DNA from: Clostridium sp. AM34-11AC
GTDB lineage: Bacteria > Bacillota > Clostridia > Lachnospirales > Lachnospiraceae
Length of the DNA: 64,000 nucleotides
NCBI RefSeq assembly: GCF_003435375.1
Contig: NZ_QWGL01000004.1
Coordinates: 1-64,000 of the forward strand
Direction: 5' to 3'
Made by a program: the position numbers and the translations under genes. The notes under the pieces are model-generated. The model was not told the origin of the DNA. It searched no databases and saw only the letters and a list, made by a program, of their open reading frames with translations. Below, in pieces: positions 7,216-14,492 of the stretch (position 1 is the stretch's first letter; each line of letters begins with the position of its first letter).

Positions 7216-7643
7216 CCTTTCTGTATTTGTTTTATGACGACCTCAACTCTCGGCTGCTCTGAGTAAAACTTTCTCACTTGAGCATCTACCACCGCTGAGT
7301 CATCGTGATATGCCACCAAGTTTAGGCTGTCGCAAATTATCTTCCCAATATTGTCGAAGTCCGGTTTCTTGGTTGGGCGAATATCCTGTGCCAACATTGC
7401 AGCCTTTTTCTTCTTGCTTGCCGATTTCGGAACTTCATAAAATGCAAATATCCTTACATCGAGCATTGCATCATCGGGAAACATATAGCCATGTGCCGTC
7501 TGAGAATAATACAGTTTCACGAGATTTTCGTACTCGACCGTTTCTTTCGGCGTATATGCTGTGCTAAACTTCCCTCGGTTTACCACTCTCGGTCGCTGCT
7601 TGCCGAATGGCTTGCCGGGAATGGTAAATCTTATCTCATTCAT
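7212..7643 (-). CDS. rusA: RusA-family Holliday-junction resolvase
   Basis: A 143-residue endonuclease. FTIPGKPFGKQRPR at the N-terminus and the acidic cluster KKPDFDN (D95, D97) with DDSAVVDAQV (D114-D120) are the RusA metal-binding signature. It cuts four-way junctions during phage recombination and packaging. The ORF is open to 7724, but the ATG at 7643 fits the family length and has GAGAGG upstream. It overlaps the preceding small gene by 8 bp. Confidence 0.88.
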   Translation of the reverse strand: MNEIRFTIPGKPFGKQRPRVVNRGKFSTAYTPKETVEYENLVKLYYSQTAHGYMFPDDAMLDVRIFAFYEVPKSASKKKKAAMLAQDIRPTKKPDFDNIGKIICDSLNLVAYHDDSAVVDAQVRKFYSEQPRVEVVIKQIQKG

Positions 7644-7812
7644 CGCTTCCATCCTCTCTGTACACCTTGAGGAAGTAGTCGATAGTCTTTCCGGTCTCGG
7701 TTTTCTTTCTCTTGCCCGGACCAACTGTATAGCCGTTCTCGTGGAGAATTGCTGTTACTGTTTTTCTATCCTCGAGTTTGGCAATACTGATTTCTGCAAT
7801 CATTTTCAGCAT
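7636..7812 (-). CDS. Small hypothetical phage protein, 58 aa
   Basis: A short protein (MLKMIAEISIAKLEDRKTVTAILHENGY...). The start is set at 7812 because GGAGGG lies 6 nt upstream; an ATG at 7818 overlaps the DnaC stop but touches the SD directly. Its end overlaps rusA by 8 bp. No domain recognised. Confidence 0.55.
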   Translation of the reverse strand: MLKMIAEISIAKLEDRKTVTAILHENGYTVGPGKRKKTETGKTIDYFLKVYREDGSDE

Positions 7813-7814
7813 CT

Positions 7815-8624
7815 TCATCCCTCCAATATCTGTTTGGTTGCTGCATATCGAGATGCCGCCTCCCTTTTTCTCCAAGAGAGACCGCTTACCTTGACCGGAT
7901 AGCACATCTCGAATATCCTGTCATAAATTCTGTTGTATCGAATATCCTCACAGTTCTTCATCTGCTCCATCGTGAGGTTCGTTGTCAGTATGATTGGCTT
8001 GTTGCTTCGGTATCGGCTGTCTATGATGTCGTACACCCTTTCAAGGGAGTAGTCAGTTCCTCTTTCTGCCCCGAGGTCATCTATAATGAGCAACTTGGAC
8101 TGGTTCATTTTCTCAATCTTGCCGTTGTCATCATCGAATGTTCCGACCTCCTTGAGTATCTTGATGAACGATGTCATTACAACTGATGTCCTGCGGTCGA
8201 GCAGTTCATTTGCAATCACTGCCGCAGCATAACTCTTTCCGGTTCCCACCGGACCCCACAGCAGCAATCCTTGATTATCCTCATACATCTTTTCAAAGTT
8301 CACGATGTAATTCCGAACTATTTTGAGGAGTCTTGCGTTATCGTCTGTCTCTGTGAACGACTCCAATCTCGCCTGTGACAGTTTGTCATCCATAAGGCTG
8401 AGTTTTCTCAATCCCTCTACGACCCTCATTTCTTCCTGTCGCTTCTGTTCCCTGTCGTAGGCATCCCGCTCTTTCTTCTCGCAGGAACACATGATATGTA
8501 CTTTCATATCCCGAGTTCCTTCCGAACCGTCCATAAGCGGGAACGGTAAAATCTTCTGTGTCGGCTCTCCGCATACAGAACAATGCAGGAGACCGTCTTT
8601 TCCTATATTCTCTTGTCTTTCCAT
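7815..8624 (-). CDS. dnaC: DnaC/IstB-type helicase loader
   Basis: A 269-residue AAA+ ATPase. A possible Zn site at the N-terminus (C15, C18, C46, C48) precedes Walker A GPVGTGKS (124-131) and Walker B LLIIDDLG (178-185), as in DnaC/DnaI loaders that place the replicative helicase on the phage origin. The start at 8624 has GGAGG 6 nt upstream; the longer ORF is rejected. It lies directly after the replisome organiser, its usual partner. Confidence 0.88.
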   Translation of the reverse strand: MERQENIGKDGLLHCSVCGEPTQKILPFPLMDGSEGTRDMKVHIMCSCEKKERDAYDREQKRQEEMRVVEGLRKLSLMDDKLSQARLESFTETDDNARLLKIVRNYIVNFEKMYEDNQGLLLWGPVGTGKSYAAAVIANELLDRRTSVVMTSFIKILKEVGTFDDDNGKIEKMNQSKLLIIDDLGAERGTDYSLERVYDIIDSRYRSNKPIILTTNLTMEQMKNCEDIRYNRIYDRIFEMCYPVKVSGLSWRKREAASRYAATKQILEG

Positions 8625-8625
8625 G

Positions 8626-9408
8626 TTATTCCTCCCAGTCTGCATACGGATTGTCGTCATTGTTTCCAGTTGTAGTTACGGTCGGCGTGCCTGTTTTGAT
8701 AAAATCAGCAAACGGTGTGGTGTCTGATAAAAAGGTCTTTGGATGCTTAATGAATTTCTGCTCCGTTCTCTCATTCAGAACTTTGGTCCTATAATTCTGT
8801 GCTGCTTCCAACATTTCAGCAGGAGACCAACCATCTTTTATCCTTGTCTTGTATTTCTTGTAGGCATCGCCTTTTCCAATTTTACGAGGATACACGCTCC
8901 ACCACTCCTCGAAATCTTTCGTATATCCCTCAGCCTTGCTTTTAGTTTCCGGCTGTTGAGGAATTGTAGGTTCCGATGTGCTGATAGCAGGCTCCTCCTT
9001 TTTTACAGGCGGTGCTTTCTGCTGAGGTGCTAATTTCTTAGCGGCTCTCTCTCTGCGTTTTCGCTCCTTATCCTTTTCTCTTGCTGTCATAGCCTTATAC
9101 CACTGTTCCTGCCATTCTCCCCAATCGTGGAGATACAGGTCTGTGTCAAGGTCTATCCAACCTGTCGTAATGAGTGCATCAACCGCCTTGAGCGGGTCGA
9201 TTTCCTCATTCAGTCCAACATAAAGAACCTTTGCGATGTCTGCTCTTGTCGCTCCGATTATCTTGCCTTCACTGTCCGCATTGTTAATGCCCCACAGCCA
9301 CAGCGTAACCAACATTCCAAGAGCCTCATTTTGACTGCAATTCAACTCTTTGGCGAGAGTTCTCAGTTTTCCACCTACCACCTGTTCGTGAACGCTTATC
9401 CACGCCAT
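8626..9408 (-). CDS. Phage replisome organiser (DnaD-like)
   Basis: A 260-residue protein. The N-terminal winged-helix part (MAWISVHEQVVGGKLRTLAKEL..., about 1-100) is typical of phage replisome organisers. A basic linker follows, then a C-terminal DnaD-like helical segment (WWSVYPRKIGKGDAYKKYK, about 170-225). It should bind the phage origin and recruit the loader and helicase. GGAGG upstream supports the start. The origin itself often lies inside such a gene, but no iteron set was recognised. Confidence 0.78.
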   Translation of the reverse strand: MAWISVHEQVVGGKLRTLAKELNCSQNEALGMLVTLWLWGINNADSEGKIIGATRADIAKVLYVGLNEEIDPLKAVDALITTGWIDLDTDLYLHDWGEWQEQWYKAMTAREKDKERKRRERAAKKLAPQQKAPPVKKEEPAISTSEPTIPQQPETKSKAEGYTKDFEEWWSVYPRKIGKGDAYKKYKTRIKDGWSPAEMLEAAQNYRTKVLNERTEQKFIKHPKTFLSDTTPFADFIKTGTPTVTTTGNNDDNPYADWEE

Positions 9409-9421
9409 TGATAGATACCTC

Positions 9422-10219
9422 CTAAATTCCGGATGTAAGGTCGATAATGGAAATCGGTGCTTTCAGAACCCTGTTGTGCCTGCAACAGTCACACAATTCG
9501 CATTTGTCCGGCTCCCTGTCTCCATTCTTAACCATCAACACTCTGTTGATATTTGCAGATACTACGCTCAGAGCCTCATCGAGATAGTTCTGAGTAATCT
9601 GAATGATACGGATGTCCGGTTCATTCTCCTTTGTTACCGCAGCGATAAAGAACGGCAGTTTCTTTCCAGTATTGAGTTCAACAATCTTCTGATAGATTGC
9701 TCCTTGGATGTCGTATCCCCAATACCTTACAAAATCGAGGTATCCGATATCCTTGACCCATTTCAAATCCGTAATGGATGCCATCACTTTCAAATCCACA
9801 ATGGCAACTCCCGGAATGTATGAGTCCATCTTGATTTTCCAGTCGCAACCAAACAGATTACCTGTCATAATTCGCTGCTTCTCTCCCGAGAGATACTTCA
9901 TAAAATACTCGTCTCTCTCAATGCGGGCGATGATTTCCTCTGCTTTCTTATACGGTGCTTTCAGTTCGCCTTTCTGAGTGAAAATTTCCGGATTTCTTTT
10001 CTTGAAGTAATCCAGTGTTCCCTCGATGTATGAGTCCACATAACTTCCGACCAACAACGCTGTCGATGGCTCCGGCTTCCACCTCTCCTCTAACTTTTCC
10101 ATTGCTTCAAACTCACACGCCATCTTCCCATAGGTGCCGTTGAAGTCCTTGAACTGGCTTACGGACATATACGCCTTGTTGGCTTCCATTCCGTAATAAT
10201 TCTCTGCTGTCAACTCCAT
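9422..10219 (-). CDS. PD-(D/E)XK exonuclease of the RecE/RecT type
   Basis: A 265-residue protein. D132 ... VDLK (D142, K144) is the catalytic D-x(n)-(D/E)xK core of lambda-exo/RecE-like nucleases. A C-terminal CELCDCC cluster (about 243-249) may hold an Fe-S cluster, as in AddB/Cas4-like nucleases. It should resect double-strand ends for the RecT annealase encoded just upstream. AAAGGAG lies before the ATG. Confidence 0.8.
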   Translation of the reverse strand: MELTAENYYGMEANKAYMSVSQFKDFNGTYGKMACEFEAMEKLEERWKPEPSTALLVGSYVDSYIEGTLDYFKKRNPEIFTQKGELKAPYKKAEEIIARIERDEYFMKYLSGEKQRIMTGNLFGCDWKIKMDSYIPGVAIVDLKVMASITDLKWVKDIGYLDFVRYWGYDIQGAIYQKIVELNTGKKLPFFIAAVTKENEPDIRIIQITQNYLDEALSVVSANINRVLMVKNGDREPDKCELCDCCRHNRVLKAPISIIDLTSGI

Positions 10220-10234
10220 AATGTCTCCTTTCTG

Positions 10235-11143
10235 CTACTGAGTGATGTCGAGTTCTTCCGGCTCGTCATCCTGTTCGCCGCTCTTATCTTCAATCTGAGC
10301 GAATGGGTCCTCAGCCTCGATAACATCCGGCTGATTGTCTCCATATTCCTCATTGCCATCCTCATCAAATGTCTTTTGGTCATCTGCAATCGCTCTCTGC
10401 ATCTCAACAGACAGGATGCCCCACTTGCTGAGAAGCAACTTAATCACAGTTTTCTTTGCCATCGCATCGAAGTCCGTAGACCACTTACTGCTTGTCTTGT
10501 TGTCATTCAAATCATATCTGTACGACTGTGAATACTTCTTTGCGTGATTCGTTACCTCACTCTTGCTCATATACAGTTCTTTGGTAAAACCGGATACAAG
10601 GCGGAACCATGCGTAATAACCGACAATCTTATCAGTCTCTCCATTCTCTCGCTGATGCGTCTGTGAGAAATCAGTCACAAACTCACACTCTCCTGTAATC
10701 GGGTTATACGAGCGAAGTTCGTCCTCGTAAACCTCCGAGCAATTCATCTTCTCGTACTGTCCAGTTCTGATTGCCAACTGGACAAAGCCTTTGTACATCA
10801 TTTGGAACTGTGCAAGGTCCTTTTTAACCCACTGACCTGTTTCTTTATCCTTGAAACTCTTCTTATACGGAACCAATGCTGCAAATCCGAGATTGCTGTC
10901 GATTGGCAAGTCAAACGATGCTGCCACAAACGATGCTGCCATGATACTGTTTGCATCACACTGTTTTAACTGTGGCGATGCTGACACCACATTTACAATG
11001 GATGCCATGAACTGCGGTGCTTTCTTTCCAAGAACATCTGTAAATCTTTTCTTGACAGTATCCTCATTCAACAGTAACTTTACCTGCTGAACCGGACCAA
11101 CCTGTCTCTTTGGCTGTTCTGCCAACTGCGTGTTTTCTGCCAT
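10235..11143 (-). CDS. recT: RecT-family single-strand annealing protein
   Basis: A 302-residue protein with the RecT core: SPQLKQCDANSIMAASFVAASFDLPIDSNLGFAALVPY and later QFQMMYKGFVQLAIRTGQY. An acidic C-terminal tail (about 265-302) follows. It anneals complementary ssDNA made by the partner exonuclease. The start at 11143 has AGGAGG upstream; the 21 extra residues in frame are not needed. Confidence 0.93.
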   Translation of the reverse strand: MAENTQLAEQPKRQVGPVQQVKLLLNEDTVKKRFTDVLGKKAPQFMASIVNVVSASPQLKQCDANSIMAASFVAASFDLPIDSNLGFAALVPYKKSFKDKETGQWVKKDLAQFQMMYKGFVQLAIRTGQYEKMNCSEVYEDELRSYNPITGECEFVTDFSQTHQRENGETDKIVGYYAWFRLVSGFTKELYMSKSEVTNHAKKYSQSYRYDLNDNKTSSKWSTDFDAMAKKTVIKLLLSKWGILSVEMQRAIADDQKTFDEDGNEEYGDNQPDVIEAEDPFAQIEDKSGEQDDEPEELDITQ

Positions 11144-11156
11144 CTTCTTACCTCCT

Positions 11157-11378
11157 TTATGACGCTGCCACGGAATAGCTTTCTCCGAACAGGTCGAATA
11201 ATTCATTTGCTGTCATATCTTCTATGCACTCTTTGCATATCCCACCGTTCCCGGTGTCGTAATACTCATCGCCCTCGTAAATTCCCTCTCCGCATTCCTT
11301 GCATCTCATAAGCGGTACAGGTTCCGGAGCGTTAGGGCATCTCGGGTGGCACGGAAACTGTCTACACAAGCTGCACAT
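11157..11378 (-). CDS. Small double zinc-ribbon protein
   Basis: A 73-residue protein with Cys pairs CxxC at the start (CSLCRQFPCHPRC), then CKEC near residue 26 and CKEC near 53, typical of small phage zinc-ribbon proteins. The ATG at 11378 has AAGGAGG about 9 nt upstream; a TTG two codons earlier is less likely. Role unknown. Confidence 0.6.
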   Translation of the reverse strand: MCSLCRQFPCHPRCPNAPEPVPLMRCKECGEGIYEGDEYYDTGNGGICKECIEDMTANELFDLFGESYSVAAS

Positions 11379-11622
11379 TCGCAACCGCCTCCTTTTTCTT
11401 TACAAGTTCCATCGTCCTTTTGTTTATCCAACTTCTGAAACAAGCGTTTTTCAATTCATCCGGTAGCAAAAGCAAGATATATTCAGCGGGTGCGTCTATC
11501 AGTTCCATTTTTCTGAAACAATGCCTAACAACATTGTCAGCAACCTCATCCGGCATACCTGTCTGCCTTTGGAACTCGTCTACGATTTCTACCATCTTCT
11601 CTGCGATTTCTTGGTCTGACAT
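11362..11622 (-). CDS. Hypothetical phage protein, 86 aa
   Basis: Helical protein (MSDQEIAEKMVEIVDEFQ...). GAGGAGGG lies 6 nt before the ATG at 11622. It overlaps its downstream neighbour by 17 bp. No domain recognised. Confidence 0.55.
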   Translation of the reverse strand: MSDQEIAEKMVEIVDEFQRQTGMPDEVADNVVRHCFRKMELIDAPAEYILLLLPDELKNACFRSWINKRTMELVKKKEAVANVQLV

Positions 11623-11836
11623 CTTCGCCCTCCTCTCTGAATACTCCGAGTACATCTCTCACGATATTTGGTATGAGATATACCGCCATCAGAATTACCG
11701 GAAGAATAAAGAACTCGCCTCCGACTTGAAATGAGCCTCTCTGTCGATAGCAATATTCCATTGCTTTTCTTGTGAGGACGAGTCCTAAGACTATCCAAAA
11801 CCAATTTCTGATGATATATCTTCTAATCTTTCTCAT
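11546..11836 (-). CDS. Small membrane protein
   Basis: A 96-residue protein with two predicted membrane segments (WFWIVLGLVLTRKAM about 12-26 and FFILPVILMAVYLIP about 42-56) and a basic C-terminal tail. The ATG has AAAGGAG upstream. Its last 25 codons overlap the next gene in another frame, so the true end could be shorter by mutation. Function unknown. Confidence 0.5.
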   Translation of the reverse strand: MRKIRRYIIRNWFWIVLGLVLTRKAMEYCYRQRGSFQVGGEFFILPVILMAVYLIPNIVRDVLGVFREEGEDVRPRNRREDGRNRRRVPKADRYAG

Positions 11837-11840
11837 CGTC

Positions 11841-12431
11841 TCACTCCTTTTCTGTGTAAAAATAATGGTCTTGATGTTTGAACAGGAATTTCAGATTATC
11901 CTCATGCCATGTGGAGGAACTCTTGCTTTCAAAGTACAATGCACCTTTGCTTTCATCCCATCCCTGCATAACCATCTCGAGAGCCTCCCAACAATCATTG
12001 TTCGGAATGGTCTGTTCAAATTTTCCCTCAAGTACCGGACTAAACTGTCCATCATCGTAAATCACATCTTCTACGGTGTCCGGAAACTCATTGTCGCCCC
12101 ATGCTCTATTCAGAACCACGAGCATTACAAGTGCTTTTCCCTCCGTATCTTGGTTTCCTGCCTCAGCCATTGCTATTTTTGCGAGCAGATAACTGTCGTA
12201 AGCATCGACTGTATCGTATGTGTATGTGATTATTCTTTCTTCCTGCACGGTCGCTTTCGATGTCTCCTGCGGTATTGATACAGGCTGCTGTGTCTGGGTT
12301 GCTGACGCTTCAATGCTCGAATTGTCTTTCCCGAAACTTGTGACGCCCACTGCGAGATATATTGCTGCTCCTATAACGGCTCCCATTCTCGCTTTACGCC
12401 GCAGGGAATTTATTTGCTTTCTTGTCATCAT
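11841..12431 (-). CDS. SleB-type cell-wall hydrolase (Hydrolase_2), membrane-anchored
   Basis: A 196-residue protein. A hydrophobic anchor or signal segment lies at about residues 17-33, then a linker, then a Hydrolase_2/SleB domain (LAKIAMAEAGNQDTEGKALVMLVVLNRAW, about 82-110, with the conserved AEA glutamate; ends near 190). The family contains spore cortex-lytic transglycosylases. Its place in the early operon rather than in a lysis cassette is odd. It may remodel peptidoglycan or act at germination of a lysogen; both are guesses. Confidence 0.72.
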   Translation of the reverse strand: MMTRKQINSLRRKARMGAVIGAAIYLAVGVTSFGKDNSSIEASATQTQQPVSIPQETSKATVQEERIITYTYDTVDAYDSYLLAKIAMAEAGNQDTEGKALVMLVVLNRAWGDNEFPDTVEDVIYDDGQFSPVLEGKFEQTIPNNDCWEALEMVMQGWDESKGALYFESKSSSTWHEDNLKFLFKHQDHYFYTEKE

Positions 12432-12576
12432 CTGCTCCTCCTTTCAGCGGCTGAGTAAACATTCCAATGTCTATTCCTGTGGATGCGTTCACTGCCGCCT
12501 CAAACTCTTCATCATTCATAATTCCAAATTCCTCTCTGAGGAAAGTTCTCAATTCAGCAGCACCCACTTTAACCAC
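12394..12576 (-). CDS. Small hypothetical phage protein, 60 aa
   Basis: Starts at a GTG immediately after the TAG of the upstream XRE gene (AAAGGA just before). A second GTG nine bases on with GGTGG upstream is an alternative. The sequence (ELRTFLREEFGIMNDEEFEAAVNAS) is helical. No family recognised. It overlaps the hydrolase gene by 38 bp. Confidence 0.45.
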   Translation of the reverse strand: MVKVGAAELRTFLREEFGIMNDEEFEAAVNASTGIDIGMFTQPLKGGADDDKKANKFPAA

Positions 12577-13068
12577 CTATCCTTTCAGAACCTTTTCTCC
12601 TGCGAGTTTCAACTCACTGATTGCTACCGACATCTCATCAAGTTTGCTGATAATTTTCTCGAGCGTAGGTTTTTCATCCTCTGAAATAACACCATCCGCT
12701 GCTATATCTACCAAATCTTTCTCAATGTTCTTAATCTCATTGGAGTCGAACTCTCGAATAAGTCTTAATGCAATGCCCTCTATCCCGCTCACTGATGTTG
12801 CCAGTGGAATATGCTTCCCGATAGGACATTCATATTTGCAATATCCAGTTCTTAACTCCGGGCAGTTATACAAATCTGCCATCAAGACAACTTTATCGAC
12901 CGGAACAAACTTCGTTATTCCCAATTCGTAATCTGCTAAGGTCGATGGGGATATTCCGAGCATCTCTGCTGCTCCCTCACGGCTTGATAGCCTTTCGTTA
13001 TACATTGCTGCCTGTTTCCTTGCACGAAAGTACACATTTTGGTTCTCTTTCGTACCGCCATTCCCCAT
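12577..13068 (-). CDS. XRE-family regulator, 163 aa
   Basis: An N-terminal helix-turn-helix of the Cro/CI type (REGAAEMLGISPSTLADYELGITKFVPVDKVVLMADLYNC, about 30-68) is followed by a Cys pair region (CKYECPIG) and a C-terminal helical part. Such proteins are common second genes of leftward phage operons. GGAGG lies upstream of the ATG. It probably regulates early genes; the target is unknown. Confidence 0.75.
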   Translation of the reverse strand: MGNGGTKENQNVYFRARKQAAMYNERLSSREGAAEMLGISPSTLADYELGITKFVPVDKVVLMADLYNCPELRTGYCKYECPIGKHIPLATSVSGIEGIALRLIREFDSNEIKNIEKDLVDIAADGVISEDEKPTLEKIISKLDEMSVAISELKLAGEKVLKG

Positions 13069-13100
13069 GTTGTACTGCCTCCTTTCGGCTTATAATAATC

Positions 13101-13307
13101 TTAATTTAGCGAGCAGGCTGTTTCTGCGATATTGAGTACATCGCTGATTGCTTTTATCGCCGGTTCGGAAAATGCTCTTCCGTTCACGATAGCCGATGTG
13201 TACTCCCTTGTGAGTCCAACTTTTGATGCCAACTCAGCAACGGTCATATCCAGTTCAATCAATCTGATTTTTGCCTGCTTGCACCACGGCGATAACACTC
13301 TTGCCAT
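13101..13307 (-). CDS. Cro-like XRE regulator, 68 aa
   Basis: A 68-residue protein that is almost only a helix-turn-helix (MTVAELASKVGLTREYTSAIVNGRAFSEPAIKAISDVLNI). The start at 13307 has GGAGGG 8 nt upstream. As first gene of the leftward operon, divergent from the cI-like gene, it holds the classical Cro position. The GTAATTTAC sites in its leader may be its targets (inference). Confidence 0.75.
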   Translation of the reverse strand: MARVLSPWCKQAKIRLIELDMTVAELASKVGLTREYTSAIVNGRAFSEPAIKAISDVLNIAETACSLN

Positions 13308-13333
13308 TCGATTTGCCCTCCTTCCTATCACGC

Positions 13334-13447
13334 TTTGTAATTTACATTTCGATAGTCGTGTGGTAAAATCGAATTGTATATTGCCATTTCTTAATGAATT
13401 GCGTGATGTAATTGCTTTACTGAATGTATTAGTGTTTTGTAATTTAC
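13334..13447. promoter_or_regulatory. Paired GTAA-T-TTAC motifs in the leader of the leftward operon
   Basis: TTTGTAATTTAC occurs at 13334-13345 and again at 13436-13447. A looser GTAA-N5-TTAC lies between them. GTAA-T-TTAC is an odd-length palindrome, so this looks like an operator set separate from the TTGGAA sites. Confidence 0.4.
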
Positions 13448-13453
13448 GACTAC

Positions 13454-13482
13454 ATTTTAATTGGAACTTTCCAAAAAGTCAA
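13454..13482 (-). promoter_or_regulatory. Leftward early promoter with the repressor operator in its spacer
   Basis: On the reverse strand -35 TTGACT (13477-13482), a 17-bp spacer and -10 TAAAAT (13454-13459). The spacer contains the palindrome TTGGAAAGTTCCAA. A repressor bound here would block RNA polymerase, as in other temperate-phage switches. Confidence 0.7.
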
Positions 13483-13505
13483 TAGATTTTATTGGAATTT
13501 TCAAA
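13461..13505. promoter_or_regulatory. Twin repressor operators TTGGAA-NN-TTCCAA
   Basis: A perfect copy lies at 13461-13474 (TTGGAACTTTCCAA) and a degenerate one at 13492-13505 (TTGGAATTTTCAAA). They are 31 bp apart (about three helical turns), upstream of the cI-like gene. A further perfect copy is at 13753-13766. Confidence 0.65.
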
Positions 13506-13527
13506 TTATTTTTTGGAGGTGTCCTAA

Positions 13528-13902
13528 ATGACGATTGTAGACAGACTCGTTGCTCTTATGGACGAGCGTAACTTAAAACCCGCTCAAATCACGAGAGAAC
13601 TCGGTATCTCCGGGTCATCTTTCACTGACTGGAAAAAGGGTAAAGGCAGTCCTTCCCTTGATGTCGTTGTGAAATTTGCAGATTACTTCAATGTATCTCT
13701 CGATTACATTGTGCGTGGTGTGGATTTCAAAGACCCGAATGTGGATAACTCATTGGAAATTTCCAATGCTCGTGAACAAAAGTGCTTAAAGAAGTTCAGA
13801 AAACTGACTCCCGACCTACAAGACCGCCTGCTCATCTATGCGGATGGCATGATTGCCGCCATGCCCGATGATGAGTGCGGAGAAAAAAGATTGTCAGTAT
13901 AA
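13528..13902 (+). CDS. cI-like prophage repressor
   Basis: A 124-residue protein. A Cro/CI helix-turn-helix occupies residues 1-65 (LKPAQITRELGISGSSFTDWKKGKGSPSLDVVVKFADYFNVSLDYIV). The short C-terminal half lacks the Ser-Lys autocleavage domain of lambda CI. An SD (TTGGAGG) lies upstream. It sits divergent from the Cro-like gene, next to twin operators, and begins the + strand lysogeny block. A perfect operator copy lies inside its own coding sequence. Release from repression without autocleavage must work another way, for example an antirepressor. Confidence 0.82.
   Translation: MTIVDRLVALMDERNLKPAQITRELGISGSSFTDWKKGKGSPSLDVVVKFADYFNVSLDYIVRGVDFKDPNVDNSLEISNAREQKCLKKFRKLTPDLQDRLLIYADGMIAAMPDDECGEKRLSV
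13753..13766. promoter_or_regulatory. Intragenic operator TTGGAAATTTCCAA
   Basis: A perfect palindromic copy of the repressor site within the cI-like gene (codons about 76-80). It could act as a roadblock or a looping partner for the upstream sites. Confidence 0.5.
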
Positions 13903-13929
13903 AAGACTATATCGAAAGAAGGAATGCTC

Positions 13930-14454
13930 ATGGTATTCAACGGAAGCGAACATTTCATAGCAAACGGAGAAGAAATCTCCGTGACGATGAGTGATTTTTG
14001 GAAGTGGTCTTATCCGGATTTCCTTGATAACAGCCGCCGGAACACTCTTTCAAAATTTATCGTGGCTTCGTCCATAGGACAGTCCGGACATTTTCTGCCG
14101 GACGGCTCTGCTCAGTGGACTCCATACGATATGCTTACAGGCGATGGGTATAGATTACAAATCGAGGCTGCATCTTATTTGCAATCGCAGGATGAGGAAC
14201 ATCCCGATTTCATATCCTATCCGATAAGTGGGATGCCGGACGCTTATGTGTTCAGCCTTTACAAAGCTACTTCCCCATCCCAAAATCCTCTAAATCTTGA
14301 CCTGTGGGATTTTTTCGTAATCTCCCGCAAGGCTCTAACCAAGGATAACTCATCAAGAAAAACTATCACGCTGCCAAGATTGCAGGAACTCGGCGTTTGG
14401 CAGAGCGATTACTTCGGCATATCCGAAGCAATATTAAAAGCATTGGATGTCTGA
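13930..14454 (+). CDS. Degenerate PD-(D/E)XK-like paralogue
   Basis: A 174-residue protein co-oriented with the repressor and integrase. The ATG at 13930 is preferred over the one at 13924 because AAGGA then sits 6 nt away. It aligns with the + strand gene at 3239: SDFWKWSYPDF against LNFWQWSLSNI, WTPYDM against FEPYDL, and QIEAASYL (77-84) against RIEVKSSAYL. The ExK motif is lost with a two-residue gap, and the helix acidic residue (FADFIV) is replaced by SKFIV, while the YD aspartate remains. It is therefore probably a non-catalytic relative. Expression in the lysogen is likely from its place between cI and the integrase. Confidence 0.65.
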   Translation: MVFNGSEHFIANGEEISVTMSDFWKWSYPDFLDNSRRNTLSKFIVASSIGQSGHFLPDGSAQWTPYDMLTGDGYRLQIEAASYLQSQDEEHPDFISYPISGMPDAYVFSLYKATSPSQNPLNLDLWDFFVISRKALTKDNSSRKTITLPRLQELGVWQSDYFGISEAILKALDV

Positions 14455-14473
14455 TACCTCGGACATCCTTTTT
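14445..14473 (+). terminator. Terminator overlapping the paralogue stop
   Basis: GGATGTC (14445-14451) pairs with GACATCC (14462-14468), followed by five T. It covers the stop codon and may attenuate read-through into the integrase. Confidence 0.6.
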
Positions 14474-14492
14474 AGATTGGAGATGATATTAC

